DNA of 64,000 nucleotides from NCBI GenBank assembly GCA_942159475.1, contig OW804096.1:39989744-40053743 (forward strand). Direction: 5' to 3'. Numbering within the stretch: position 1 is the first letter of the stretch; every line of letters begins with the position of its first letter. Below are positions 33,071-46,706 of this stretch, in pieces. The position numbers were made by a program, and so were the translations under genes. Below the pieces are notes generated by a model. It had not been told where the DNA came from. It did not search any database and saw only the letters and a program-made list of their open reading frames with translations. This stretch comes from Sthenelais limicola (taxonomy: Eukaryota > Annelida > Polychaeta > Phyllodocida > Sigalionidae).

Positions 33071-36000
33071 CTGTGCGGGAAAGAATATAGCAAAAATTGC
33101 ATTAATTTCAATAAATTGACTAAATTAAAATTAAGCTTTTTATATAATATATGCAAAAACTTTAATTTCGGTGTCTGAAATGTTAGTAATAAATAGTTAT
33201 GAAAGATTGAATCTTCAAGATCCCAATCTATAAATTATATGATAAATTAAAAAGTGCAATTTAAAAAAAAGAAAAAAGATTACAATTTCTATATATTTAC
33301 AACATCCCTTTTTCATAAATGATAAAATTTCTCAAAGTAAAATCAAAAGTCAAAGTTAAATTTATTTTTTTAATTTTGATTAATATGTCTGAGATAAATT
33401 CCAAGCCTTTTAAATTTCAATGATTCTGTTTTGAATAAATTTGTATAAAATATCATGATATATCTGATTTACTTACCTGTGTGGGTGTGAATAACCCAGA
33501 GCGCTGCAGTGAGCAACACCCCAATAATAAATGCTGCGAAGGAGATACCAACGACAGTGCCAGAGTCAAGACCTTCTACCCTGATGATCTGCCCCTGACA
33601 CTGCTCCCCAGGCCGCTTCTCATCCACCACCTCACTGCTGGGCAGAGGCTTGATTGCTTTATTACTTGACCTGTCATCTGGCCCAACTGAAAAATATCCA
33701 GATTGAAGTATTATTATACATCCTTTTGTCATAGTACATTAAAGTACCTAAACGATTTAAAAAAGGGGGAAAAGGGGGAAAAAAATAAAATAAAATGAAT
33801 CACAAGTCACAAATGTTCGTTTCCTGGGAGCCCTTAGTCAGAATATTTTCATTTATGGGGTGCTTAGCACTGCTAGTAGCATGAATACATATATATACAA
33901 TTTCAAGACAGTGAGTGTATCCATACATTTTTAAGCTCATACTATATGACTAATTATACACTATATTCAGCTACTTTACTAGTTAGTAACTGCCAGCTGG
34001 CCAACTTTTTTTTCAAAAATAAAAATAATAAACTTATAATATAGAAGTACTCATTAGATGTCCTAGTGTTTACCATCATTGAAATCGCCTGGATCTCATT
34101 TTTTCAAATATGATATCTTAAAATTTATTTTTTGCGGCTTGTTACTCATTTTCCTGTAACACATCACTATGTGATAACTTACCGGTGGGATAGCCAGCTT
34201 TGACGAGATAGCCATCGCTGAACAAGGTGTTGAGGTTGAGGTTCCTGCTTTCTTTCTTGCCTGAATCTATGTGCTGCATTGTACAGAACTGGTCCTGAGA
34301 TACACACTGGAATATACAAACACAATAAGCTCATAAGTACACTTTTTATAAGCCTCCACTATATCATAAATCCATGTGACTTTGTGAAATTATCTTTGTA
34401 ATTTGCAGTGCCAAATATGCACTTCTTTAAAACTCCTAGATAAGAATGTGTACCGGTAGGTTTCTTGAAATATGATAGGAAGGATGTCACTGATTAGAAT
34501 TCTGACCTTTTGAAGGAAGGGAACAACACTCCTCATTATTATTAATTTTTTGTTTGTTTTCTCATTATTATTACTGATTGTCTTCAAGACAATACAGGTA
34601 AAACCTATCTGCTTATCTAGCAGAACAACATACTTTCAAAGTTTTAAAGGCAGCACGTGAGAACATCCATGAAGGATACAGCGTTTTTTCCATGTAAACT
34701 GTTTAAATATTATATAAGCTTCAAATGAATGAAATAAAATGAAATAAAATAAAAAGTATGAGTACTAACCATGTTCAGATCTGGTGTGGACTGATCGGTG
34801 GCACACATGGACAGACGGCAGGCGATGAACTCCCGGTTGACTGGCTCTTGGATGTAGTCGCGCATGTACAGGAAGCTGAAGCGTACACTGCGCCCTGAAG
34901 TCTCCTCTATATGGATATGCTTCTTATTTGTCACACACCTGTATATTGTGTGAGAAATTGTACATAGAAATAACCTATGCATATGAATGAAATTTTATGT
35001 AACGTTCTCACTTATATTATATTGCTTTATTGACCTCAAAAAGAGTATCTGATACTATTCATTTTTTCTTTAAAACCCTTGATGATTAAGGTTAAAACTT
35101 CCATGTTCTAATATCACTATGCGAAACATACAGTTTTTATATAACAATATCAATGTTTTTTTAAATATTTACTTGTATCACATGAGAATATCGGGATTTT
35201 TCCACGAAATAGTATGCAATAAAGACCTATTTAAAAAAAATATATTGAATAATTTGCTTTAAAAGGATGCCAAAGGTAGATTTTCTTAATTTAGCTAATA
35301 GAAATAAAGAGAAAATTTCGTCCCGTCTCATGCATGGTATACTTGTTTTTGGTGTAAATGCTCAGCGCTCAGTCCGGTTCAAAAATACAACATCATTATC
35401 AAAACCTACCCTTTCTGTATGAGGTCAAAGCCGACTTGGTCATCATATCTCCATGGGGTGATCCAGCAATCGTTGAACACAGCCCGCACTTTCTCATCTG
35501 TAAACGCATTCATTATACAGCATTACTATCAGAAGGGTTTTAAAGGCATTGTATTTCTTTATTGTATTTTTTTTATGTTTGCTGATCATGCTAAATGGGT
35601 TTCATCACCTATACAGCAATTAATTTGACTATTTATTAACACTCCTTCATTTTTAAAGTATGCGGGGAAGCATTTATCATGAATATTGAGTGCTAAAAAA
35701 AGAAGAAAAGATATTGATTGCTCTTAACATAGATATCAAGCGCAGCTCGGATAATTACTAATCAAGAATGTAGTCTTCAAGAATGTCCTACTTAATTCCA
35801 GTAGATTATATTATGACATTCATTTTTGTATAACATACAGCAACTTTTGCTGCCTGTCTATTATCATGGTATTGGATTCTTGGAATATAAACTTTAGGAT
35901 TAATTCATTCCTTCTTCATATAAATTGTATGAATCACATACTAGTCATAGGCCAGGAAACCGATTGGAGAAGTAGGCGTCCAATGACTGACATACCATTA

Positions 36001-39000
36001 TCTAATCTGAGGGTTTGGGCCTGGACTGTGTACGGATACATGTATCTCATACTTGATTATTATTATTTAACCTGCAAAAAGTTTTAAAAAAAATAATACT
36101 TACTGTTGGGTGCAATGGCTGTGGCCTGGATGTAGATTCTGTCATTCTGCTCTACACGTAGCGGCCAGTCGTTGACCCGCTGTGTATATGCAGCATCCAG
36201 GTAGATGTCCAGTACATAGGACCGCCTTGGGTTGTTACTGAACGGCGGGGAAATGTGACCAGTTGGCCCAACCACCTGAAATGTCAAACATTATATTTAG
36301 ATATTATTGTCTCGAATATTTCTCAAAACAAATGTCAAATAGATGGCAATGGTAGCTGAGGTTTTGGTTGTTGCTGATTACTTTACACCTTAATTAATTC
36401 ATATATTTCTTATTTTTCTTTATTTGGAAGAGCATTCTGATGGCGCTAGGATCTGGATTCCCCTTTCAGTCCAGCAGATTGACTAAAATAGTCTCGGATT
36501 TTCTTGGAGATGTACAGCAAAGTGAAATATGATAATGAGGATGAATTAATGAGAGATTAGTCTGATAAACAGTATCATGATGATTTTTTTTGTCCATTGG
36601 CGGATTAACAAATTAGACCTGCTTCTAATTAATGCTGCTATGTATAATTTCTTATACATGTTGTATACATGGATTCACATGTCTGTATATCTTTTTCTAT
36701 TGCAGGGAGATTGAGATATATATAATATATTTAGTCAGGTAACGGTTGAAATATCTTTAAAACAAAAAGGATAATGCAATAGAAAAAAATACCCACCTCA
36801 GGGTCAACTTTGGGAGCTATCTTCTGGTTACCGATGGGGTACTCGCACTCAAAGTCAACCTTGATCTCCCCGGTCGGGCTAGAGGTGTAGTCTTCATCGT
36901 CTACGTGTGTGAAGTCATCATTGGCGAGCAGGCTGCGCATCTCACTCAGGTCAGCGCTACCGAGCTCCTCAGGGGAGTTACTCAGGTCGATGTCCCTCAA
37001 CATTATCTGTAACACATCATAAAAACAGAGTTAAAGAGAGTCATGGAGAATTCCATTCAATTAATTTTTTATTCATATGTACAAAAAGGAGACACACATC
37101 TGGAACAGAAAGTAAATTTAAGGTCTTCCAGCGTGTTCCTGACGCCTTGAAAATAAAGAAATGTTTCTAAATTCTATAGACCCCAAATAATTTTGAAGGC
37201 TATCTTTCTAAAGGTCTAAGCTAAGTGTGGTTGTTTATATGGGAAAGTAGTTTATAATGAATGAGAAAAGGTTAAAAAAGTCACAAATTTATTAAGCTGT
37301 ACCCCTATAAGCGACTACTAGATATCACGTAAATATTGGATTTTTACTAGAGATTTTACTAAGTCCAGCCAAAGTAAAAGCTTTTGATGACCAAATAAAA
37401 TCAAGTTTTCAAAAATTTTAATTCTTGAAATGTATTTTAAAAACAAAAAAAGTTTGCTACTGTGCTAATGGCTTTCCCGGCCCATGAGTAGGCGTCCTAT
37501 TGGGATTATTGCGGTAATAATGGGAATATAATGGCATTTTGTAATTTGGAGCGAGAGGCTTTCCCTCAGTTTGGAGGGACTCTCCAAACTTTGAGCCTAG
37601 ACTGGCCAACTTGCATCCCTGAGACTATGAACTTGTTGTCAGAGGTAGAAAGGTACTCACAGCATTGCGGTAGTTGAGCTGGTGCTCTCCGGGACTCATG
37701 ATCATCTTGGTGCCGCAGCTCTCCAGCTCTGTGCGCAGGATGTAGTGAGAGTTGTTAGCCGTGGCGCCACACTCGGGGGATAACAGCGTCAGGTGCTCTC
37801 TCCGCACTCCATGGATCTGCAACACCAGCAACATTAGTATAAGTAATCCTCGTATTTCCCAAGTAATAAATTGTTCATAGATAATATCGTAAGGATCCTT
37901 ATTGTTACGGTTTCATGCTAACAGAAATTTGTGTTTAGGAATTTCAAAGGTTCTCCTGGAAGATACACTACCGAATTTTGTCTTGAAGTCTTGAAGCGAT
38001 TTCTCCACGCTTTTAACCATCTATATATTTAACTTTAAAAAAAACACAACAACAACAACAACAAAAAGCTCACCCTGAGCGTGTTCTTGTGCAGGAGGAT
38101 GTTGATGCCCCTGCTTTGACACTCCAGCATCATGGCTTGGTTGAGGGCGGCCCTGGTCCGGGCAGGGAACTGGAAGGGAGACTTATTGAGGATGGCCATG
38201 GACGGCGCTCCCCCTGCCTCCCCGTCCTCCTCCCCACCACCCACCATTATAGGGTGCTGGTCATCGATCTGACTCTCAGACTTGTCACTCCCCGAGGTGG
38301 GTGCTAGCTTACCTCCGCGATCTGCAAACAAACATGCACATTTTTATTACTATTATGTTTCATTCAGTTTCTAAAATAATAATTAAAAAAAAAAATCAAT
38401 GAAGCCCTAAGGCTCCTGCTCCTTTATTTCACAAAAAAAACACATGTTCATAAATGACAGCTACAGCTTCTTTCTGTTGTTTAAACGATTTATATTCAGA
38501 TATGTATAATAGATCCAAGAGAAAATAGTCATCCAAGATGGATCTAGTTAAGAAAAGTTGAATATTATAAAAATATCGACGAACAAAAGATTAAGTAGTA
38601 TCGAGGTAAGGATTATCGCTTGTATAACGATGTTTGCAGTTGGTTTGTTATAGTTGATGTAGGAAGGAAATGTATGGTTACGATATCTATTTCACTAGCT
38701 TTCGGGATAAATACCGCCGTTCATCCCTTCAAAAGATTAAGTAGTTAATGAATTGAGACAATTAACTGCTTCTTTACAACAATAATTCAATTTACAAATA
38801 AAGAAAGCATCATTAGCCTACCTAAGGAAATAACCACTATGTATGTAACATAACTAAGTAACTAATCTATTTAAGTAAGCGAATCAATAGATAAATGAAT
38901 AAAGAAAAAGACTTACCTAGTCCATCGACCACAAGGTGGATCCTGTTGGCAGCAGTAATGTCTGTATAAGACACTAGAGGGCCATGTTTGTCCACCACCC

Positions 39001-42000
39001 ACCGCTGGAGGGCAGCACCTTTGTAGTCGTCCAGTTTCTCTGTCGTCACGCGCACTATCTGCTTAGGGTCCACCCCGTCTGTGTTAGCCACGTTAGGTGT
39101 CTGAAATATATCAATATTGGCATATTTTTATTGATTGATAAACCCTCTATTTTTCCTTCCAGTCTCGTTGATAGAACATGGGTCCCGTAAATAGGGGCTG
39201 TGTTGTATGGACGACCAATGCATAGAAAATCAGGCTTTACAATGAAAACAATTAAGAGTTGAGTTGAGCGAATCCCTCCAAAACATGTCCCTCCTAACAG
39301 TTATCGCAATATCAAGTTAAGTATTATCCGTTTGTCCCCCAGATTTCTTTTACTTCAGATTTTCCATTTAAATCTACCTTAGAGTATATTACTCTAAGAA
39401 TCTACTAAGGATCTATTACATCTGTGTTGGCCACATTATTAGTTCTGTAAAACATAAATATTACTACTTATTAATATTAGGCCTTCCACATGCAGGGTGT
39501 TATCCCAGAGAATTATTCATCATTGTGTTAACTAAGAAGATATACGACTTCCACAAGTCTTTACAAATTACCATCACAAATAACTTCGATGAAAAACACC
39601 TTGTGCCATTTCAAAGCCTCAAATTTGGCTTGAGCAAGATTCTAACTCTTAAGAGTAAAACCAATTCATATACTATAGAGAAAAATTTCCACAACACCTT
39701 TGTAAAACCTCATCAATAATCTATCAGGAAAGTCACAAACACTTCTGAATGAAAATACAATCTTATCTTGACATCATTTAGCCACAAAAATATTTGTCTT
39801 TCTCCATTTAAATAAGACGCAATAGTGGGCCAGAAAACTGCGCGCGAAAACCAAACAAAGGAGGGGGAAGAGGAGGAGAAGATATAGCCGTGGAGGCCAA
39901 CCAACGGGCAATGTTACATAATCAGCCCTAATCCAGGGGATTACGCTGGGCAGATCAACAAACCGGCAATAGGAGAGTTACCTCAGCCACTGGGCTGATC
40001 TCTACAGTCTAGGCCCAAAGATGAGAGTCCCTTCAAACGGAGGGAAAGCCTCTCGCCTCAAACCGCAATTAAAATTCCATTAAGACCGCAAAATGTCATT
40101 ATAATCTCATGAGAACGCTTAATCCTAGAAACAGATTAGCGAAGTAGGCGTCCAATCACTGGTATACCATTCTTATCTGACCATGGGATGGATCATTCTA
40201 ATTCTCATAGTGTACACAAAGGCTGGCACCTGGGAGCAGATTCAGTCTAGTCATTCAAATGTAATGCTCATATATCCACATCAATCATGGGGAAAGGCAA
40301 GGTCTATGAACTAACAATCATAAACAAATTATGCACAAAGTTTTTTAAAAAATGTCAAAAAGATACTCTGAATAAAAGTAAAATTAATGGCTGTAATAGC
40401 CTTAATAATTATATTTACTACAGAATGGAGCGCTAGCACATGCAACGCATCATGAACTGAAGGAAGAAGTTCTTTCAAATTCTCTTTTTTAAACTTATCT
40501 ATACACTGACATATTTTTGGTAAACTTTCCTAAATCATAACATGGTTAATATGTTGTCCTGATGTTGACAAGAATCACTATTTTCAAGGCGCATTTATTA
40601 TCAGATACAATGGCAAATCTCCCATTGACGTTAATTCATAGAAATGGTCCAGCCGCTTTGCAACAAATCCCCCTTACGAAACTAATAGCTGAACCAAGCC
40701 ACAAAGCCTCCTAGCTCTTCTAAGAACCTCCCCTCAATTACGATATAAAGTCATTCAACTTAAAGGGCAGGTTTAGAAACGGGGGGGGGGGGCAGCCTAG
40801 ACTAACTATAACTTGGTCAGAGTCCATTTACCGTCACAGCGCTGGCCGTGGCTCGCCATACAGTGGGTCAAGATTTGTAAACGTTAGCTGGACATGTGTG
40901 CTCCAAGCCTAAAAAATGCTGTTTTCCGTCCGTTTTCACCTCCGTCGGTTTTAGCAAATGTGATATAAAGTATGCTGGTAGGTTCAATGGTAATTTTCTA
41001 GTGTCATGATGGGGAAATAAGTATAATAGCCATCTTTTAACCCTTGGAACAGGAAAAGCCTACCGATCTGTAGCCTCCCGCTCTCTGTGTAGCCACACAG
41101 TATGGCTGCCAGTGAGGATAGCCGCTGACTGGGGTGACGTCACGTGAATACTATGTATTGTTGTTATTATTTTCCCCCTAAATTAAAATTACAAAATACA
41201 AATAGGCACGGGCAATGAAGTGGTTTCCCTTTCAATTCAAAATTATTCATCATCGCCCATCTACAAGATATGTTTATTTAGTGGTTCACATTAAGAAAAT
41301 ATTCCTCATCTTCACACAATTTAACCCTCTAAATATGAGCAATCAAACTAAAAACATACAATGTTCTAAAGTATCTCTCAACGAAAGATATAATGTTCAT
41401 GTGTGTCATTTAAAACCCTCAGATCAGATAAGAAAGATATGTCAGTGATTGGACGCCTACTGCGCTAATCGGTTTACTCGCTTAGGACTAGGCGTTCTAA
41501 TGGGAATTTAATGACATTTTGCGGTCTTAATGGAATTATAATGGCACTTTGGAGTTTGAGGTGAGAGGCTCAAGGGTTGAAGGGTCTCTCTCTTCTTTGG
41601 GCCTAAGATTCTTTCAGTTAAATCACAATCACAGATAAAATTGCGAAATACTAAAGAGTATTTCAGTACTCTTTAGTATAAATTTCGCAATTTCACTGTG
41701 ATTGCGATTGTCACACCAGCAATAAAACGCCAATGAGTGAAGAACAAAGAAACTTATAGAAGAAAGGGAAAGATATGCTGCCGTGGAGGCTGAGAGGAGG
41801 GCGTGGTGGAGAAGTATGGCACATGACATGCGAGAGCTCTATAAGAAGGAGGTCACGCCATGGCAACTGTTGCTATGCCAACAAAAGCCTGGGAAACAAA
41901 GAGATCAATGTGCCATTTTCCTGTGACATGTTTTGTGCTGCACTCTGCTGCCTCTCCAGAACCTATTCTATTAAGAATTGTTTCTTTTATTGTGGGCATT

Positions 42001-43730
42001 CCCTTGGTTTTCCTTCTGTCCTTGTCAGTTTCTTTATGTCTGTATTACACTAGTTTTATATAGAATCTTTTGTATCGGTGATATCATATTTGATATATAA
42101 GTAAAACATTGCGGCACCTCCAGCTTACTTGCTTGCTTACTTGCAAAAATCATATTTGATATAATTTGGGTGTGGCTGAATATTTTTTCGTTTTGCTGCT
42201 TTTAAATAAGGCGTCAGAGTAAAATTAGTATGATATACTTATGAATCGAGTATGGACAACATGGGCTGAGTATTAACACATGGGCTGAGTATTAACACAA
42301 CAAAGTATAAAAAAAACGAAGGATTGTATTCCTTTATATTTTCCTATTATTATCCGAAAATACTATATTAATTTACTTCGACAAGAGTCGGTATTTCCAC
42401 ACTGTCACTGGAACGATGAAAGGAGAACTTAAAATAAGAATTTATTGGTGGAATAAAAATGTAATGAAATATCATTCAATTAGAAATAATCTTTGTTAGA
42501 AATTAAGATGGCTTCTTAATATCATCAGTTTAGTCCGAAACCCTCAGATCAGATAAGAATATGGTATATCAGTGATTGGACGCCTAGTTCGCTAATCGGT
42601 TTCCTGACCTAGAACTAGGCATTCTAATGGGAATGAAGAAATCACGTTGTTTGTTTTCGGGGGATTTAAAAACCTTGCTAAGTTTTTCAAGCACTGAACT
42701 AGCCAGCACAGAAGGAAGGAAGGGCCTGAGTCCAAGATATATTGGGCAACCACCAAGATAGGACCTTACAATAGTAAGAACAACAGGATATTGTATAGTA
42801 AGAAAGAAGCAATTTTAAATATAGCAAAGCAAAAATGTAAGGATTCATCTAAAAACAAGTTATACCTGATATAGACTACTTCTATTAAAAATCGCAATGT
42901 GTGTAAATTACACAAGAAATTTATCTCAACTCATGTACATAATACACACATTGAAAACTTTCTTTCAATGGCATCCATATACACGATACGCACTCATTCA
43001 AACCTGGGAACAATCGTGTTACAATGCAATATATAGACTTACATATAGTTCACACAGGTACTGAACAATAAATTTCTGTCCTACGAACTACAAAAATCTC
43101 GATAATAATACTCACAAGTGCTTAACGCACATTGTGAATACCCCCCCCCCCTCCCCCCACCCCTTCAAATTGTATACATATGGCATGATTCAGTATTGTA
43201 GATCAATTTATCAATTTCTTTTACTTATATTCACTTTCCTATGTGTATTTTTTATTAATTCTGTCCGCACTACAACAAGTATGTAATTCAATGCAATACA
43301 AACGCACCTAAAACAGGGAACCAGATGTTCATATGCCACCATCACAATTCCTAGAAGAGTTCACTAGTGAAAGGATAATGATCTAAGGAATACAAAAGGC
43401 TTTTGTGCACCTCAGCCGCTAAAGGTTTCGTAGAAAACATTAAGACACTAAATAGACAGACCAAATAGAAGAGAGGGTCAGAGTTCGAGGTGAGAGGAGA
43501 GCAACTAAAGGGAGATAGAGATAGAGGGAGGGAGAAGGAGAGAGAGAAGGGGGCGGGGGAGGGAGAGAGAGACAGACAGAGAGAGAGACAAGAAAATAGG
43601 ACATTATAGAAGGAGAAACAATGAGTGAGAGAGACAGAAAATGAGAGAGAAATAATGAGAGCGAGATGGAGAGAGACAGGGTGAGGAAGAGAGAAAGGGA
43701 GAAAGAGAGGATGAGAGAGAGAGAGAGAGG

Positions 43731-43763
<33 letters not shown>

Positions 43764-43769
43764 CGAGAG

Positions 43770-43849
<80 letters not shown>

Positions 43850-45649
43850 GAAGAAAGATGTCAGAGAAGAGAGACAACTAAACAGAGATAGAGGGAGGGG
43901 AGGGAGGAGGAGAAAGAGAGGGAAAGAGAAAGAGAGACAGAGAAGGGAGAGAGAGAGAGGATAAGGAGAGAAGAAAAAAAAGAGAGACGGAGCCAGAGTA
44001 AGGGCCAGAGTTCGAGGCGAGAGAAAAGCTAGAGAGAAAGATCTAACCCAAGAGCTCAGAGATGAGATACAGGGTGTAATAAATAACTAATTGTACTTGT
44101 GCTAAGTTAATACAATCCTTGCCTCCTATCCAACAAGAAATTATCACTCTACAAACAGAGCGTGTGTACCAAGACCCAGCATAAGGCTTATGCATGTTTA
44201 CTCGGACAACATGGGCAGGGCCGCTCTAATATCTTAGGCTTGTCAATACAGCTATCAATTAATGGTACATGGCAAGACTCTTTATATAGGAGCTTTGGTT
44301 GTGGGACCATTTTGTGTTCCTGATTTGTTATGGGTTTGGGCGATTTTAGCCTAGAATAAGTGAGGAAAGAATTAGCCAGTCTAGGCTCAGAGCCTCTCAG
44401 AAAAGATAAGAATGGTATGTCAATGATTGGACGCCTACTGCGCTTATGTATGGTATTAATGTGATTTTCATGGTATTTTGCGGTTTCAAGCGAGAGGCTT
44501 ACCCTCAGTTTGAAGGGACTCTCAACTTTGAGCCTAGGCTGTAGCGCTAAGATCTGATTTTATTCCTGACTTGCTCTGTGTTCCCAGGTGATTTAGTTGG
44601 AGGGAGGCATTATAGAGGAAAGAATGGGATGGGAAGATATCGTTGTTATAAACGGAGAGTAGAATTAACATAAAAACATTACTAAATACATATTTCTTGG
44701 TATGTTTTTTTAAATTTAGATATTAAAATGAGCCGAACACTATTATTTTATGTATTTTTCAGTTAAACAAAAAAGAGAGACAATTCTTCATCCACCCTTC
44801 TCCTTGATTCCACACACACTCCTCATTAAGATTATGCAAATTTTATTTCATAAAAATAAATGAAACTTGACCTCCATCCCCAAGTATCATGAAACTTGAC
44901 CTCCATCCCCAAGTATCATGAACAAAACATTCAGTCTATTTTTCTAACATAATGTTGAATACCTCTGAAAAGAGGTTAGTTGGTCGTATAATATATTTGC
45001 GCTTTTTCCGCACTAAAACTCATGGCGTAGGGACGTACCCGATCACTCTACCCCCTCCCTCCCCAACACCACCCTCATATATAACCTGCTTGCCACAAAA
45101 GAAATCCGCGGATCCGAAGACTTGTATGTTTTGCGCAGGTACTTAGTGGCGAGGCAGAGAGAGCGGTGATGCAATGTTAGATCATACCTTACCTATTGTA
45201 CAACAATAATAAGGCTGGACCCTCCCCCCCCCCCCCCCCCCCCTTCTCACTCAACCTTGAGAACCAGCAGGCCCAGGAGTTGAGCACATTCCTCTCTCCA
45301 CCCAGGCTCTTACATTGCTTACTTATGTATTGTTGCAATGCTGGGGGATTAGGTCTAATTTTCTAATCTCAATCAGTTAAACGTTGGCCTTTGGCTCGTG
45401 TGTGTGTATATTCCTCTGTATATTGCAGTGTGGTGGTGGTGGTGGTGGTGGTGGTGGTGTTTTCGTGCTTGGGTGCTTGCCCTATCTCTCTCTTGGCTCT
45501 CTTTCACTCTGGGTCATATATCCATTCTTTTCCAGCCTCTATTTTTCTTGGGTTTTGTAAATATTCTCTCAATTCTAGTAGCTATGTATCTATCTGTTTG
45601 TATGTATCTAAATATTGAATTTATCTATCTATTTTATTCATCTATCCTT

Positions 45650-45702
<53 letters not shown>

Positions 45703-46661
45703 AATCTATCTATCTATCCTATGTATGAGTGCATGTATGAATGCATACCGTACCTATCTTACTATCTCTATCTGTCTCTCCTATCACTCTACCGAACTCT
45801 CCCAATCACTGTCCCTGTCCTCTCCATTCCTTTCTCTCTAAATCTTACACTCCCTCCCTTCTCTTTCTACGCAGTATTTACCACATCACCGCCTACTCTC
45901 AGTCTCACTTCTTCAGATTTCCACAGCTCTTGAAGGTGATGTACCCAACACCCAGACACTACTAATTGAACAAGTCAATTGTTAAATAAAGATGATTTTA
46001 TTTTAGTAACTTCGAACATTTAAATACTTTCGGAATAATTTTCCCGGGACATCCAACAACGCGTTCTCGCACAAAACACCTCAAGAAACCTTTGCTGAGA
46101 GCAATGAAGGACCTCGGTGGTTGCACTCATCGCTTAGTGCTAGAAATGCCCACGAGATGTCACTACTGAGCTGTAGAAATTCCATGACATAGTGGTCAGT
46201 AGTTGAATCTATCAGTTTAGTGAGGACTTACGATTCTCAAAATTAATGACCCAAAAATGGCCAATTTGTAAAATACTATAGGCCGGATGAATGTATTGCA
46301 TATAACTTAAATTTTTTAAGCACTCCCAACCCCTTCCAAACCTGAACATTTCTCTTTCTCTAACCTTTTTCAATCTGTACCTCTAACAATATATTTCCAA
46401 GCAAAAGGCAAGCAGATATATAGATAAAATGATCTTTTTTTCGATAGCCTTTGCATGATTGGACATAAAAGTCGAGGACAAATACTGTAGTTCAATTAAG
46501 TTGCTAGCGACGGCAGGCAGAAATTTAGACTGAACATGATCAAATTGCACCCGAGTACCGATGAGGGGATAGGGTCGAGGTGGAATTTTATTGCGAGGCC
46601 AAGATAATCAATTTATGGTTTTGTCCTCAGCGCGGCAGTAGGACGAGGGCAATAGTCGGGT

Positions 46662-46706
<45 letters not shown>

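Noticed and set aside
32905..33156. Alternative reading of the last betaglycan exon in the longer open frame
   Set aside because: That frame does not fit the phase-1 end of the transmembrane exon; the chosen frame gives a Ser/Thr-rich tail like that of betaglycan.
43440..43881. 145-codon Ser-Leu-rich and 71-codon Arg-Glu-rich frames
   Set aside because: Pure translation of the (GA)n microsatellite on each strand; the same occurs at 51.7-52.2 kb and 53.7 kb.
45398..45841. 147-codon frame with Trp and Ile/Leu-Ser-Tyr repeats
   Set aside because: It reads through (GGT)n and (TATC)n microsatellites; no domain and no splice support.
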